From CAYVUI01 sp964454745 (lineage in GTDB: Bacteria; Planctomycetota; Phycisphaerae; Sedimentisphaerales; Anaerohalosphaeraceae), in the NCBI GenBank assembly GCA_964454745.1, contig CAYVUI010000080.1:1-21149 (forward strand): DNA of 21,149 bases. Direction: 5' to 3'. Numbering within the stretch: position 1 is the first letter of the stretch; each line of letters begins with the position of its first letter. Positions 1 through 6,338 of the stretch are shown in pieces. The notes under the pieces are model-generated. The model was not told where the DNA came from and made no database searches. It worked only from the letters and a program-made list of their open reading frames with translations. The translations under genes were made by a program, and so were the position numbers.

Positions 1-88
1 TTTGGCTTTGAGTGCGTCGCTCAATACTATCAAAATACCTGTGAACGGTTACCGATTCTTTTTGCAAGTTTTGAGTATCTGAAATCAT
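1..88 (-). CDS. 5' end of an unknown gene, cut by the window edge
   Basis: An open frame begins at an ATG (88-86, minus strand) and runs without a stop to base 1, giving 29 codons starting MISDTQNLQKESV. A GGGAG ribosome-binding site lies 7 bases upstream of the ATG. That and the open frame to the edge are the only support. No domain can be recognised in so short a piece. A competing 36-codon frame starts further upstream (MKHSQKQGSEK) but stops inside this region, so it is less likely. Between this start and the NUDIX gene stop (89-282) I see no other gene, only an imperfect palindrome around 181-197. Confidence 0.4.
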   Translation of the reverse strand, partial: MISDTQNLQKESVTVHRYFDSIERRTQSQ

Positions 89-282
89 GGGTTAACTCCC
101 GAATTTTTTCGCTTCCTTGTTTTTGCGAGTGTTTCATCTCAACATTGCTACCTATTTTATGGAACTTGCCGGTATGGGTAAATCAGGATATCCCTGATAT
201 TGGAGGAGGGTATTCCTGACCGTTGGCTGCGGATTGTGTTGAAAAAATATGTCGGTTTATGACAAGGAAATATCCGGATAGA

Positions 283-903
283 TTACTGGTTTTGCATCTG
301 AATAAGATGGTCCAGGCAAAACTGCGACCAGGTTTCCATGGTATCCTTCACCTCGGTCAGATCGGCCGGGGTCATGAAGGACATCTGGGTGATCATCTGT
401 TCGCGTTTTTCGACGTTGGGCTCATCGAGCGTCCAGAGATGGACGACGCCGAGGTGGACCGAGCCGACCTCGTTGGATTCGTCGTTGAGCAGGGCGATGA
501 CGCAGTCGGCATGGGGGGAATCGACGTGGATTTCCTCTTCGACCTCGCGCAGGACGGCGGCGTCGTAGGTTTCGCGGAAGTCGGTATGGAAGAGGGGGGC
601 ATTGTCGACGGGGTTGATGTGTCCGCCGATGCCGATGGACCGCTGGCCGACCAGGCGGGTCTCGCCGGCGCGTTTGCCGCGGACGTAGGAGAGGTATTGG
701 CCGTCGTGGGCGATGACGACGTAGGGGATGAGCTGCTTGAAGGAGGGGTCGTTTTCGGCCTCGCTGCGCAGCATAAACCGCGGCACCGACGGCTGGAAAA
801 TGGCGTCGAGGTACGTCTGGGTGTCGGTCATAATACCGTTAAAGAGGCCGATTTTTTCGATGACCTCGCGTTCGACGACGAGGACCTGTTCTTCACTGCT
901 CAT
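283..903 (-). CDS. NUDIX-type hydrolase (phosphoesterase-like)
   Basis: The protein has 206 residues. A NUDIX-box-like segment runs from GIGGHINP (91-98) to AAVLREVEEEIHV (115-127); REVEEE matches the metal-binding REUXEE core, but the spacing from the leading glycines is longer than in the canonical GX5EX7REUXEEXGU box. This lengthened box occurs in a group of uncharacterised NUDIX phosphoesterases. The N-terminal part (EEQVLVVEREVIEKIGLF) has no obvious motif. NUDIX enzymes hydrolyse nucleoside diphosphates linked to another moiety; the substrate here is unknown. The protein is cytoplasmic, with no signal or membrane segment. The ATG at 903 follows an AGGA-type site. A promoter in the upstream repeat (967-995) would give a leader of about 57 nt. 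Strand choice is firm: the long frame on the opposite strand is only a shadow. Confidence 0.8.
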   Translation of the reverse strand: MSSEEQVLVVEREVIEKIGLFNGIMTDTQTYLDAIFQPSVPRFMLRSEAENDPSFKQLIPYVVIAHDGQYLSYVRGKRAGETRLVGQRSIGIGGHINPVDNAPLFHTDFRETYDAAVLREVEEEIHVDSPHADCVIALLNDESNEVGSVHLGVVHLWTLDEPNVEKREQMITQMSFMTPADLTEVKDTMETWSQFCLDHLIQMQNQ

Positions 904-936
904 GTTGTATCCTGTTTTTTTGCGTTACAGCTGCGT

Positions 937-958
937 AAATAGGTGACTGTCCCTATTT
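937..958. repeat. REP-like imperfect palindrome
   Basis: AAATAGG and CCTATTT are inverted around TGACTGTC. The segment resembles the GGGACAGTCACC-type REP sequences mobilised by RayT/TnpA_REP transposases in many bacteria (family knowledge). It lies in the leader of the NUDIX gene. A weaker relative sharing CACTGTCCC on the minus strand occurs at about 8651-8678, just after the rhomboid gene. No RayT gene is present in the window. Confidence 0.4.
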
Positions 959-966
959 ATGGTGCG

Positions 967-995
967 AATATAGCGGGTTTGGGCGGGGGTGTAAA
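967..995 (-). promoter_or_regulatory. Sigma-70-type promoter for the NUDIX gene
   Basis: On the minus strand TTTACA (995-990) is separated by 17 bases from TATATT (972-967). It reads into the NUDIX gene starting at 903. The -35 element and most of the spacer lie inside the 41-bp repeat copy 976-1016, so this promoter shares its upstream half with the one at 1421-1449. Confidence 0.65.
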
Positions 996-1016
996 GGAAG
1001 GATTGGGCGGTTTTTT
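976..1016. repeat. 41-bp direct repeat, copy A (promoter-bearing)
   Basis: It matches 1430-1470 at 40 of 41 positions (GGTTTGGGCGGGGG here, GGTTTAGGCGGGGG in copy B) in the same orientation, ending in a T run. The two copies bracket the antitoxin gene and the toxin remnant. On the minus strand both copies provide a TTTACA -35 box and a C-rich spacer. Similarity weakens beyond the 41 bases, although both continue into different but functional-looking -10 boxes. Confidence 0.85.
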
Positions 1017-1052
1017 AAATTGGGTCCGCCGGGATATTGAAAAAAACCATTC

Positions 1053-1277
1053 TTATGCCGCGTATCTGAGAACTTCGACTTCCACACCATGATTAAACGC
1101 GTTCTGGGCGAGGTTTTGCACTTTCTCGGTGACCTCATCGCTTAGGTAATACTCGCCGCAGTTATCGCAGATATTCGCAGGTACGTCTTTAATGACCACG
1201 GTTGTCGGTCCCCGCTGGAGGGTGACGGTGGTTTGCCCCGGCTCGGTCTGGCCCTGTTTGCAGATGACACAATTCAT
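1053..1277 (-). CDS. MqsA/YgiT-type zinc-finger antitoxin, N-terminal domain only
   Basis: The protein has 74 residues. Two CXXC knuckles, C3-C6 and C37-C40, flank a beta-rich segment with TVTLQRGPTTVVIKDVPA, and the sequence continues CDNCGEYYLSDEVTEKV, which is the YgiT-type zinc-finger family pattern. In full MqsA this domain binds the toxin, and a separate HTH domain, missing here, binds DNA. Short stand-alone YgiT proteins are usually encoded just downstream of DUF4258-type toxins, with overlapping stop and start. That arrangement is visible: the ATG at 1277 overlaps the TGA of the toxin remnant (ATGA). The GGAG of the ribosome-binding site lies within the toxin tail. With no intact toxin the gene is probably an orphan antitoxin. 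Confidence 0.85.
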   Translation of the reverse strand: MNCVICKQGQTEPGQTTVTLQRGPTTVVIKDVPANICDNCGEYYLSDEVTEKVQNLAQNAFNHGVEVEVLRYAA

Positions 1278-1385
1278 TTTTTTCTCCTTTTTTCAAAGCC
1301 ATCCTCCCATCGCACTGGATCGGGGATATAAGCTGTGATAATAATCAGCGTGACCGCTGAAAATGATCTTTTGTTGCATCTTCAT
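1274..1385 (-). pseudogene. Remnant of DUF4258-family toxin, internally deleted
   Basis: Minus-strand translation from the ATG at 1385 (or 1379, better spaced after AGGA) gives MQQKIIFSGHA, the kind of FSxHA start seen in DUF4258 proteins. Directly after it, in another frame, comes LIIITAYIPDPVRWEDGF followed by EKRRKK and a stop, which matches the conserved DUF4258 C-terminus. The two ends are joined at about 1340-1350 with the whole middle missing and the frame broken, so the intact-frame product stops after about 30 residues. The stop of the C-terminal frame overlaps the antitoxin ATG. The family assignment comes from remembered motifs. The join and the frame change are read directly from the sequence. 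Confidence 0.75.
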
Positions 1386-1420
1386 TCTTCCTGCTTTCTG
1401 GTGCCATTAACTATGGGTAA

Positions 1421-1449
1421 ATTATATCCGGTTTAGGCGGGGGTGTAAA
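1421..1449 (-). promoter_or_regulatory. Near-consensus sigma-70 promoter of the toxin-antitoxin locus
   Basis: On the minus strand TTTACA (1449-1444), a 17-base spacer and TATAAT (1426-1421) lie about 36 bases upstream of the toxin-remnant start. The -35 half lies in repeat copy B. The promoter is intact although the toxin is not, so the antitoxin may still be expressed. Confidence 0.7.
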
Positions 1450-1470
1450 GGAAGGATTGGGCGGTTTTTT
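1430..1470. repeat. 41-bp direct repeat, copy B (promoter-bearing)
   Basis: Partner of 976-1016 with one mismatch; see that copy. The two are 454 bp apart, and recombination between them would remove the antitoxin and toxin remnant exactly and leave one promoter in front of the NUDIX gene. From 1474 to about 1660 I see no gene or clear site. Confidence 0.85.
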
Positions 1471-1667
1471 TCGCTTGCAGTATTTTGCCAAATGGGGAAA
1501 GTTGGGATTTTTTGTAAGTAGCTTTGGGCGCGCGGGTTGCGCAGGTTTGCAGGAAAAAGGCGGCGGGCCTGGGCGATGAAACGTGCCGATTGGCGGTAAG
1601 GGTAGAGGGGGCTGGACAATTGGATCGGCCCGGCAGGCAGGGTTTTGGGTGGCATCGCGGAACGGGA

Positions 1668-1695
1668 TTGGTTACACTCTGCGAGGCATTATGTT
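1668..1695 (+). promoter_or_regulatory. Possible promoter of the rpiB cluster
   Basis: TTGGTT (1668-1673), a 16-base spacer and TATGTT (1690-1695) lie about 30 bases before the rpiB start. Both boxes are imperfect. The site is proposed because it is the only candidate directly upstream of three closely spaced plus-strand genes. Confidence 0.35.
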
Positions 1696-1723
1696 TTGGT
1701 AACTTTAATTACAGGAGCTGGTT

Positions 1724-2155
1724 GTGAAGATTGCGATTGCGAGCGATCATGCCGGATTCGCATACAAGGAGCGGATTCGTGAGCATTTGGCCAACGCGGG
1801 CCATGAGGTCAAGGATTTCGGTACATTCAGCGACGAGCGGTGCGATTACCCGGATTTTGTCGGCCCGGCGGCCAAGGCCGTGGCCGCGGGTGAATACGAG
1901 CGCGGGATCGTGCTGGGCGGTTCGGGCAACGGCGAGGCCATGGCGGCCAACCGCGTGCGCAAGGTTCGCTGCGGCCTGGCGTGGGATTTGCGATCGGCTC
2001 GGCTTAGCCGCGAGCACAACAACGCCAATGTGCTTGGCCTGGGCCAGCGGATGATGGCCATCGAAGAGGCACTGGAGATCGTGGACCTGTGGCTGGCAAC
2101 GGACTACGAAGGCGGCCGGCACCAGGGACGAATCGACAAGCTGGATTTGATCTGA
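1724..2155 (+). CDS. rpiB: Ribose-5-phosphate isomerase B (RpiB/LacAB family)
   Basis: The protein has 143 residues, the usual family length. It interconverts ribose 5-phosphate and ribulose 5-phosphate in the non-oxidative pentose phosphate pathway. Visible motifs are SDHAG at 7-11 (phosphate/sugar binding), GGSGNGE at 65-71, and REHNNANVLGLGQR at 96-109. The family has two active-site types: E. coli-like with a catalytic Cys, and M. tuberculosis-like with a Glu in GGSGNGE. This protein has the Glu form (E71) and lacks the Cys. The start is GTG with an AGGAG site 7 bases upstream. The stop is followed 8 bases later by the HAD gene, which implies co-transcription. The cytoplasmic enzyme assignment is secure; specificity for allose or galactose phosphates cannot be excluded. 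Confidence 0.92.
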   Translation: MKIAIASDHAGFAYKERIREHLANAGHEVKDFGTFSDERCDYPDFVGPAAKAVAAGEYERGIVLGGSGNGEAMAANRVRKVRCGLAWDLRSARLSREHNNANVLGLGQRMMAIEEALEIVDLWLATDYEGGRHQGRIDKLDLI

Positions 2156-2163
2156 GGGACGCA

Positions 2164-2940
2164 ATGCAAAAGCTGCGGGACAAACACGCGTATATCTGCG
2201 ATATGGACGGGGTGATCTATCACGGCCGGCGGGTGCTCGACGGCGCCAAGCGGTTCGTCGACTGGCTGCGGGCCAACGACAAGGAGTACCTGTTTTTGAC
2301 GAACTCGCCTGCGCGGAGCCCGAAGGAATTGTCGCTAAAGCTCTCGCGGATGGGCATCGAAGTTGAGCCGGAGCATTTCATGACCTCGGCGATTGCGACG
2401 GCGCAGTTTCTGGCGACGCAAAAGCCCGGGGCGAGTGTGTACGTCATCGGCGAATCCGGTTTGATCCAGGCACTGACCGCGGCGGGGCTTAGCCTCGATG
2501 ATGTCTCGCCCGATTACGTGGTCGTCGGTGAGCCGCGAAGCTATAACTTCGAAAAGCTTGAGACCGCGGTCAACCTCGTGATGGCCGGGGCGAAGCTGAT
2601 CGGAACCAACCCGGACGTATGCGGGCCGACCGAGCAGGGCATTGCGCCGGCGTGCCGGTCCCTGATCGCACCCATCGAGATGTGCACGGGCAAGGCCGCG
2701 TATTTCATCGGCAAGCCGAATCCGCTGATTATGCGTCATTCGCTCAAACGCATCCGATGCAGGCGGGAAGAAACCGTCATCATCGGCGACCGGCTGGACA
2801 CGGATATCATCGCGGGCATCGAGTCGGAGATCGAGACGGTGCTGGTCCTTAGCGGTATCGCCAAGCGGGAGGATATTCAGAAGTTCCCGTACCAGCCGCG
2901 GTATGTACTCGAGAATGTAGGAGAGATCGCGGGGGAGTAA
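2164..2940 (+). CDS. NagD-like HAD-superfamily (class IIA) sugar-phosphate phosphatase
   Basis: The protein has 258 residues, typical of the NagD/PGPase HAD-IIA family. HAD motif I is DMDGV (D13 nucleophile, D15 acid/base), motif II is FLTNS (44-48), motif III is the Lys of FIGKPNP, and motif IV is IIGDRLDTDI near residue 217. These proteins remove phosphate from small phosphorylated metabolites; the class IIA cap sets specificity, which cannot be read here. I chose the ATG at 2164, after GAGGGA and 8 bases past the rpiB stop, because the longer in-frame start at 2089 would lie inside rpiB and add 25 residues that do not look like HAD sequence. Its place next to rpiB suggests a role in sugar-phosphate turnover or repair, which is inference. 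Confidence 0.88.
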   Translation: MQKLRDKHAYICDMDGVIYHGRRVLDGAKRFVDWLRANDKEYLFLTNSPARSPKELSLKLSRMGIEVEPEHFMTSAIATAQFLATQKPGASVYVIGESGLIQALTAAGLSLDDVSPDYVVVGEPRSYNFEKLETAVNLVMAGAKLIGTNPDVCGPTEQGIAPACRSLIAPIEMCTGKAAYFIGKPNPLIMRHSLKRIRCRREETVIIGDRLDTDIIAGIESEIETVLVLSGIAKREDIQKFPYQPRYVLENVGEIAGE

Positions 2941-2976
2941 CGCAGGAGTTTGGGATTTTATCAGGGGGATTTGAGG

Positions 2977-4416
2977 ATGGACACTACGGATGTATGTACG
3001 CAACTGCGCCGACCGTCTACACGCAGCGAGCTAAGTGATTGCGTCAAAGAGTTGTGCGGGCTTACGGTGCCGGACGTTCGAATCTGCAGCGGGCATTCAA
3101 GCGTGATGGATTACCTGTGGCACGGTTTCAGTGCGGATTTCACCAAGGGCGTAACCAACGGCGACGCGGTCGTCTGGGCGTGTAGGGGCGGCTCCAAGAC
3201 GATGATGGGCGCGGTGCTGAGCTTTCTCGACTGCGTGTTCAAGCCCGGCTGCGATGTGCGCATCCTCGGCGGCTCGCTCGAACAATCCCAGCGGATGTAC
3301 ACGTACCTGACCGGGTTCCTCGACGGTGAAAACGAGCAGCTTCTCAACGGCCCGGCGCGGAGTCAGCGGTGCAGGTTCATCAACGGCTCTCGTGTCGAGG
3401 TCTTGTCGCAGTCGCAGCGCAGCGTCCGCGGCAGCCACGTACACAAGCTGCGTTGTGATGAACTCGAACTGTTCGACCGCGACGTATTCGAGGCGGCCAA
3501 GTACATCACCAAAAGCGGCGACGGCCACAAGGCGGGGATGGAAATGCTCAGCACGATGCACCGGCCGTGGGGGCTGATGAACGACACGGTGATCTGGGCG
3601 AATGAGAACCATGTGCCTGTATTTTCGTGGTGCATGTGGGAGGTCATCGAACAATGCCGAGACCGCGAGTGCAGCCGGTGTCCTCTTTGGGAGTACTGCC
3701 GGGGCCGGGCCCGGCAGGGCGGCGGTTTTCTCTCCGTGGACGACTGCATCACGCAACTGCGGCGAAGCAGCCGCTCGGGTTTTGAATCGGAGATGCTGTG
3801 CCTGCGCCCGAGCCTGGACCGGGCGGTGTTCGGCGACTTTAGCGAAGAGGTCCACGTCGGCGAGCTGCATCTGGACCCAACGCTGCCGCTGTACCTCGCG
3901 GTGGATTTCGGGTTCGTCAATCCGTTCGTGTGCCTGTTCATCCAGCCGGACAATGACGGGGGCTTTCGGGTGGTCAAGGAGTATTCGCACGTCAAGCGCC
4001 TGGTGCATGAGCATGTAGACAACATCATGGCCCGGGCCCAGCGGCGAAAGCAGGACATCGCCTCGGTCTTCTGCGACCCGGCAGGCGCCGCGAGAAACGA
4101 CGTAACCGGAACCAGCCCGATCCGGGTGATGCGGGAGATGGGCCTGCGTGTCCGCTACCGCCGCAGCATGATCGGCGAGGGCATCGAGCTGATCCGCCGG
4201 GCCCTGCGCGCGGGCGACGGCAAAAAACGCCTCGTCATCGACCGACGCTGCAAGGGGCTGATCCGGGCAATGGCCAGCTACCACTTCCCCGAACAGGTCG
4301 GCGACCGGGAAATCCCGCTCAAAGACGGCGTCAACGACCATTACATAGACGCCCTCCGCTACTTTTTCGTAAATTACGCCGCGGCGAGCTGGGAACTGGA
4401 ACAATCGATCTATTAA
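2977..4416 (+). CDS. Orphan terminase-large-subunit-like ATPase/nuclease
   Basis: The protein has 479 residues and the TerL layout. The N-terminal ATPase has a deviant Walker A (ACRGGSKT, 68-75), Walker B LRCDEL (D161, E162) and a coupling motif STMHRP (192-197). The C-terminal RuvC-like nuclease has three acidic sites: D310 in LAVDFGF, D367 in FCDPAG, and D454/D458 in GVNDHYIDALRY. Between them is a cysteine cluster C227-C232-C235-C241 (CPLWEYC) followed by FLSVDD, a metal-knuckle region also seen in some phage terminases. All catalytic positions are kept, so it should be active. In phages TerL packages DNA into capsids, but no portal, capsid, small terminase or integrase gene is nearby. It starts 36 bases after the HAD gene with similar base composition. 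ATG 2977 is preferred over TTG 2950 because GGGGGA lies 7 bases upstream. Confidence 0.85.
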   Translation: MDTTDVCTQLRRPSTRSELSDCVKELCGLTVPDVRICSGHSSVMDYLWHGFSADFTKGVTNGDAVVWACRGGSKTMMGAVLSFLDCVFKPGCDVRILGGSLEQSQRMYTYLTGFLDGENEQLLNGPARSQRCRFINGSRVEVLSQSQRSVRGSHVHKLRCDELELFDRDVFEAAKYITKSGDGHKAGMEMLSTMHRPWGLMNDTVIWANENHVPVFSWCMWEVIEQCRDRECSRCPLWEYCRGRARQGGGFLSVDDCITQLRRSSRSGFESEMLCLRPSLDRAVFGDFSEEVHVGELHLDPTLPLYLAVDFGFVNPFVCLFIQPDNDGGFRVVKEYSHVKRLVHEHVDNIMARAQRRKQDIASVFCDPAGAARNDVTGTSPIRVMREMGLRVRYRRSMIGEGIELIRRALRAGDGKKRLVIDRRCKGLIRAMASYHFPEQVGDREIPLKDGVNDHYIDALRYFFVNYAAASWELEQSIY

Positions 4417-4536
4417 GTCCGGTTTCAGGGCTTGTTTCAGGGGGCCTGGGGGCAGTTTTTGCAAAAAACAGGATAAATTTTATAAAGATTGGTATAAAAC
4501 TATAGATTAACACTTCCATTTTGGTAGATTGGGTAA

Positions 4537-4542
4537 TATAAT
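4537..4542 (+). promoter_or_regulatory. Possible -10 box upstream of the histidine kinase
   Basis: A perfect TATAAT lies 76 bases before the kinase start in an AT-rich gap (4417-4618). The best-spaced -35 candidate, TTCCAT, is poor, so an activator or another sigma factor may be involved. No convincing terminator follows the terminase gene; a TTTTTGCAAAAA palindrome sits at about 4456-4467. Confidence 0.35.
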
Positions 4543-4618
4543 TGCTCCCCATCGGAGCGAGGGTGCGTATTTAAACGTAATGTGTGTGCCTTTTTAAGTG
4601 ATTTGCGAGGCCGATACG

Positions 4619-6160
4619 ATGAGACGGACATTATCGAAATCAGGGGATTCTTTCGCTTTGGACAGCGATTCGTTCCAGATGGTCCTGTTTAACCTGTTTG
4701 ACATTGTCTTCCGGATTCATCGTTCAGGGGAGATACGGTACTGCAGTTGCGAGGATGAGACCCAGTGCCTGGTACAATCCGGGGATTGCGTGGGACGCAA
4801 TTTTGAAAATGTTCTGGGCAAATGTTTCGCAAAGGAAATTGCGGATCGCATCACATCTGTATTTGAAAAAGGTGAGCTTGTGATCTTCGAGACCGGCGGC
4901 CTTGGAAATTGCGAGGGTGAATTTTACGAGGTTCGCATGATCCCCGGCACCGAGGATGAGGCAATCGTACTGTTCCGTGAGATCACCGGCGAACGGGCGC
5001 GCCAGGCCCGGCTCGAATCGCAGGAGCGGCTGATTAACATGATTGATAACATGCCGGTGATGATGGTCGCGTTTGATGAATCGGGTAAGATCGCGATCTG
5101 GAACCGGGAATGTGAACGGGTAACCGGATATACAAAGGAGGAAATGCTCGGCAGCGAAGAGGCCCTGGCCAGGCTGTACCCGGATGCGATATCGCGTCGG
5201 GAGATCAAGAAATACCTGGTCGAGCTGGACAGCCCGTTTCGGGACATGGAGCTGACGCTGGTCTGCAAAGAGGGCGACAACCGAACGGTGAACTGGTCGA
5301 ACATCAGCCGGGATTTTCCGGTGCCGGGCTGGAAGAGCTGGGCCGTGGGCCTGGATATCACTGAGCGCCTCAAAGATCGGCACAAGCTGGAACGGCTGTT
5401 TCAGTCTTTGCGGGAAAAGAACGAGGAACTCGAGAGCCTGGCGCATATTACCAGCCATGATCTTCGCAGCCCGTTTGTAAACGTTAAGGGATTCAGCGGT
5501 GAGCTTTCGCGGATGTGTAAACAGCTCAAGGAGCTGCTGGCGGACGTGAAGCTGGACGAGGCAAAGCGCAAGAAACTGGACCTGCTGCTCGATGAGGATA
5601 TGCCCGAGGCGCTGTATTTTATCGACACGGGCATTACGCGGATGGACAACCTGCTCGAGGGCCTGGCCAAGCTGTCGCGGATCGGCCGGGTGGAGATGAA
5701 CATCGAGGAGATTGATGTGCACCAGGTGGTCGATGAGGCGCTTTCGACGATGCGATACCTGATCGACCAGAAGGGCATCGAGGTGGAGATCGGGCAGCTG
5801 TGCCCCGCGCGCGGCGATGCGGGACAGGTGCTCCAGGTGCTGAGCAACCTGATTAAGAACGCGGTGCATTATATGGATTCAAGCCGGCGGGGGCGGATTC
5901 GCATTTCCGGGGCGGTCCAAGGCGATGAGAGTGTATTCTGCATCGAGGACAACGGCGTCGGCATCCGCGTGGAGAGCCAGAAGGAGATTTTCGAGCTGTT
6001 CAAGCGGCTGTCGCCCGATGGCCAGATCGAGGGCGAGGGAGTCGGCCTGGCGATTGTCAAGCGGATCATCAGCAAGCACAACGGCCGGGTGTGGGTGGAA
6101 TCCGAACCGGGCTGCGGAAGCAAATTTTTCTTCACACTGCCCCTTGGCAACGGTGAGTAG
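4619..6160 (+). CDS. Soluble PAS-PAS sensor histidine kinase
   Basis: The protein has 513 residues and no membrane segment or signal. A degenerate PAS-like domain covers about 20-125 (IVFRIHRSGEIRYCSCEDE; ends FREITGERA). A clear PAS domain covers about 135-250 (NMPVMMVAFDESGKIAIWN, TGYTKEEMLG, ending GLDITERL). A short coiled linker leads to HisKA with phospho-acceptor H280 in SHDLRSP. The HisKA second helix is extended by a charged segment (about 300-335). The HATPase has its N box at LSNLIKNAV (N414), G1 box EDNGVGI (443-449), F box IFELFKRL and G2 box EGEGVGLAIVKRI. It would autophosphorylate in response to a cytosolic signal. No response regulator or output domain is adjacent, so its partner lies elsewhere. 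ATG 4619 has GAGG 8 bases upstream; GTG 4598, in frame, has none. Confidence 0.88.
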   Translation: MRRTLSKSGDSFALDSDSFQMVLFNLFDIVFRIHRSGEIRYCSCEDETQCLVQSGDCVGRNFENVLGKCFAKEIADRITSVFEKGELVIFETGGLGNCEGEFYEVRMIPGTEDEAIVLFREITGERARQARLESQERLINMIDNMPVMMVAFDESGKIAIWNRECERVTGYTKEEMLGSEEALARLYPDAISRREIKKYLVELDSPFRDMELTLVCKEGDNRTVNWSNISRDFPVPGWKSWAVGLDITERLKDRHKLERLFQSLREKNEELESLAHITSHDLRSPFVNVKGFSGELSRMCKQLKELLADVKLDEAKRKKLDLLLDEDMPEALYFIDTGITRMDNLLEGLAKLSRIGRVEMNIEEIDVHQVVDEALSTMRYLIDQKGIEVEIGQLCPARGDAGQVLQVLSNLIKNAVHYMDSSRRGRIRISGAVQGDESVFCIEDNGVGIRVESQKEIFELFKRLSPDGQIEGEGVGLAIVKRIISKHNGRVWVESEPGCGSKFFFTLPLGNGE

Positions 6161-6172
6161 AGGAGGTATAAT

Positions 6173-6213
6173 CCCTGCAGGAAAGAACCGGGAGAAAAGT
6201 TTTCCTTGCAGGG
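6173..6213 (+). terminator. Hairpin after the histidine kinase gene
   Basis: CCCTGCA-GGAAA (6173-6184) pairs with TTTCC-T-TGCAGGG (6201-6213), a 12-bp stem with one bulged T, starting 12 bases after the kinase stop. It is followed by a loose T-rich stretch (CTCGTTTGATTTTG) rather than a clean U run, so it may be a weak terminator or a 3'-end-stabilising stem. Its right arm overlaps the -35 box proposed at 6206-6211. Confidence 0.5.
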
Positions 6214-6234
6214 CTCGTTTGATTTTGCGATAAT
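6206..6234 (+). promoter_or_regulatory. Possible promoter of the lipoprotein-rhomboid pair
   Basis: TTGCAG (6206-6211), a 17-base spacer and GATAAT (6229-6234) predict a transcript start near 6241, directly in front of the structured, U-run-ended element at 6237-6295. Two of six -35 bases and one -10 base deviate from consensus. Confidence 0.4.
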
Positions 6235-6236
6235 AC

Positions 6237-6295
6237 GGTCAGCAGACCTGCCCGGCCTATGTCGAAAGATATGCCCAAAAGGGGCGGGTTTTTTT
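6237..6295 (+). terminator. Branched terminator, possibly an attenuator before the lipoprotein gene
   Basis: CCTGCCC (6247-6253) pairs with GGGCGGG (6282-6288, one G-U) and is followed by seven Ts. The enclosed part contains a hairpin TATGTC-GAAA-GATATG with a GNRA-type loop (6258-6273). Upstream, GGTC-AGCA-GACC (6237-6248) uses two bases of the terminator stem and so competes with it. The element could end kinase transcripts. Since a promoter appears to start at about 6241, it could instead act as a short attenuator for the genes at 6339 and 7518. I do not recognise a known riboswitch. Confidence 0.55.
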
Positions 6296-6338
6296 ATGGA
6301 TAAATCAGGGATAGTTACCCAGAGAAAAAGAGGAATAC

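Noticed and set aside
223..942. A 239-codon plus-strand frame opposite the NUDIX gene
   Set aside because: It has low-complexity Gly/Val/Asp-rich translation with no motif; the minus strand encodes a recognisable NUDIX box, so this is a shadow frame.
2977..4416. A prophage
   Set aside because: Only the terminase-like gene is present; neighbours are metabolic, and there is no integrase, portal, capsid or attachment site in the window.
3097..4464. A 455-codon minus-strand frame opposite the terminase-like gene
   Set aside because: It is His/Ala/Arg-rich with no motif and a mirror of GC-rich codon use; all terminase motifs lie on the plus strand.
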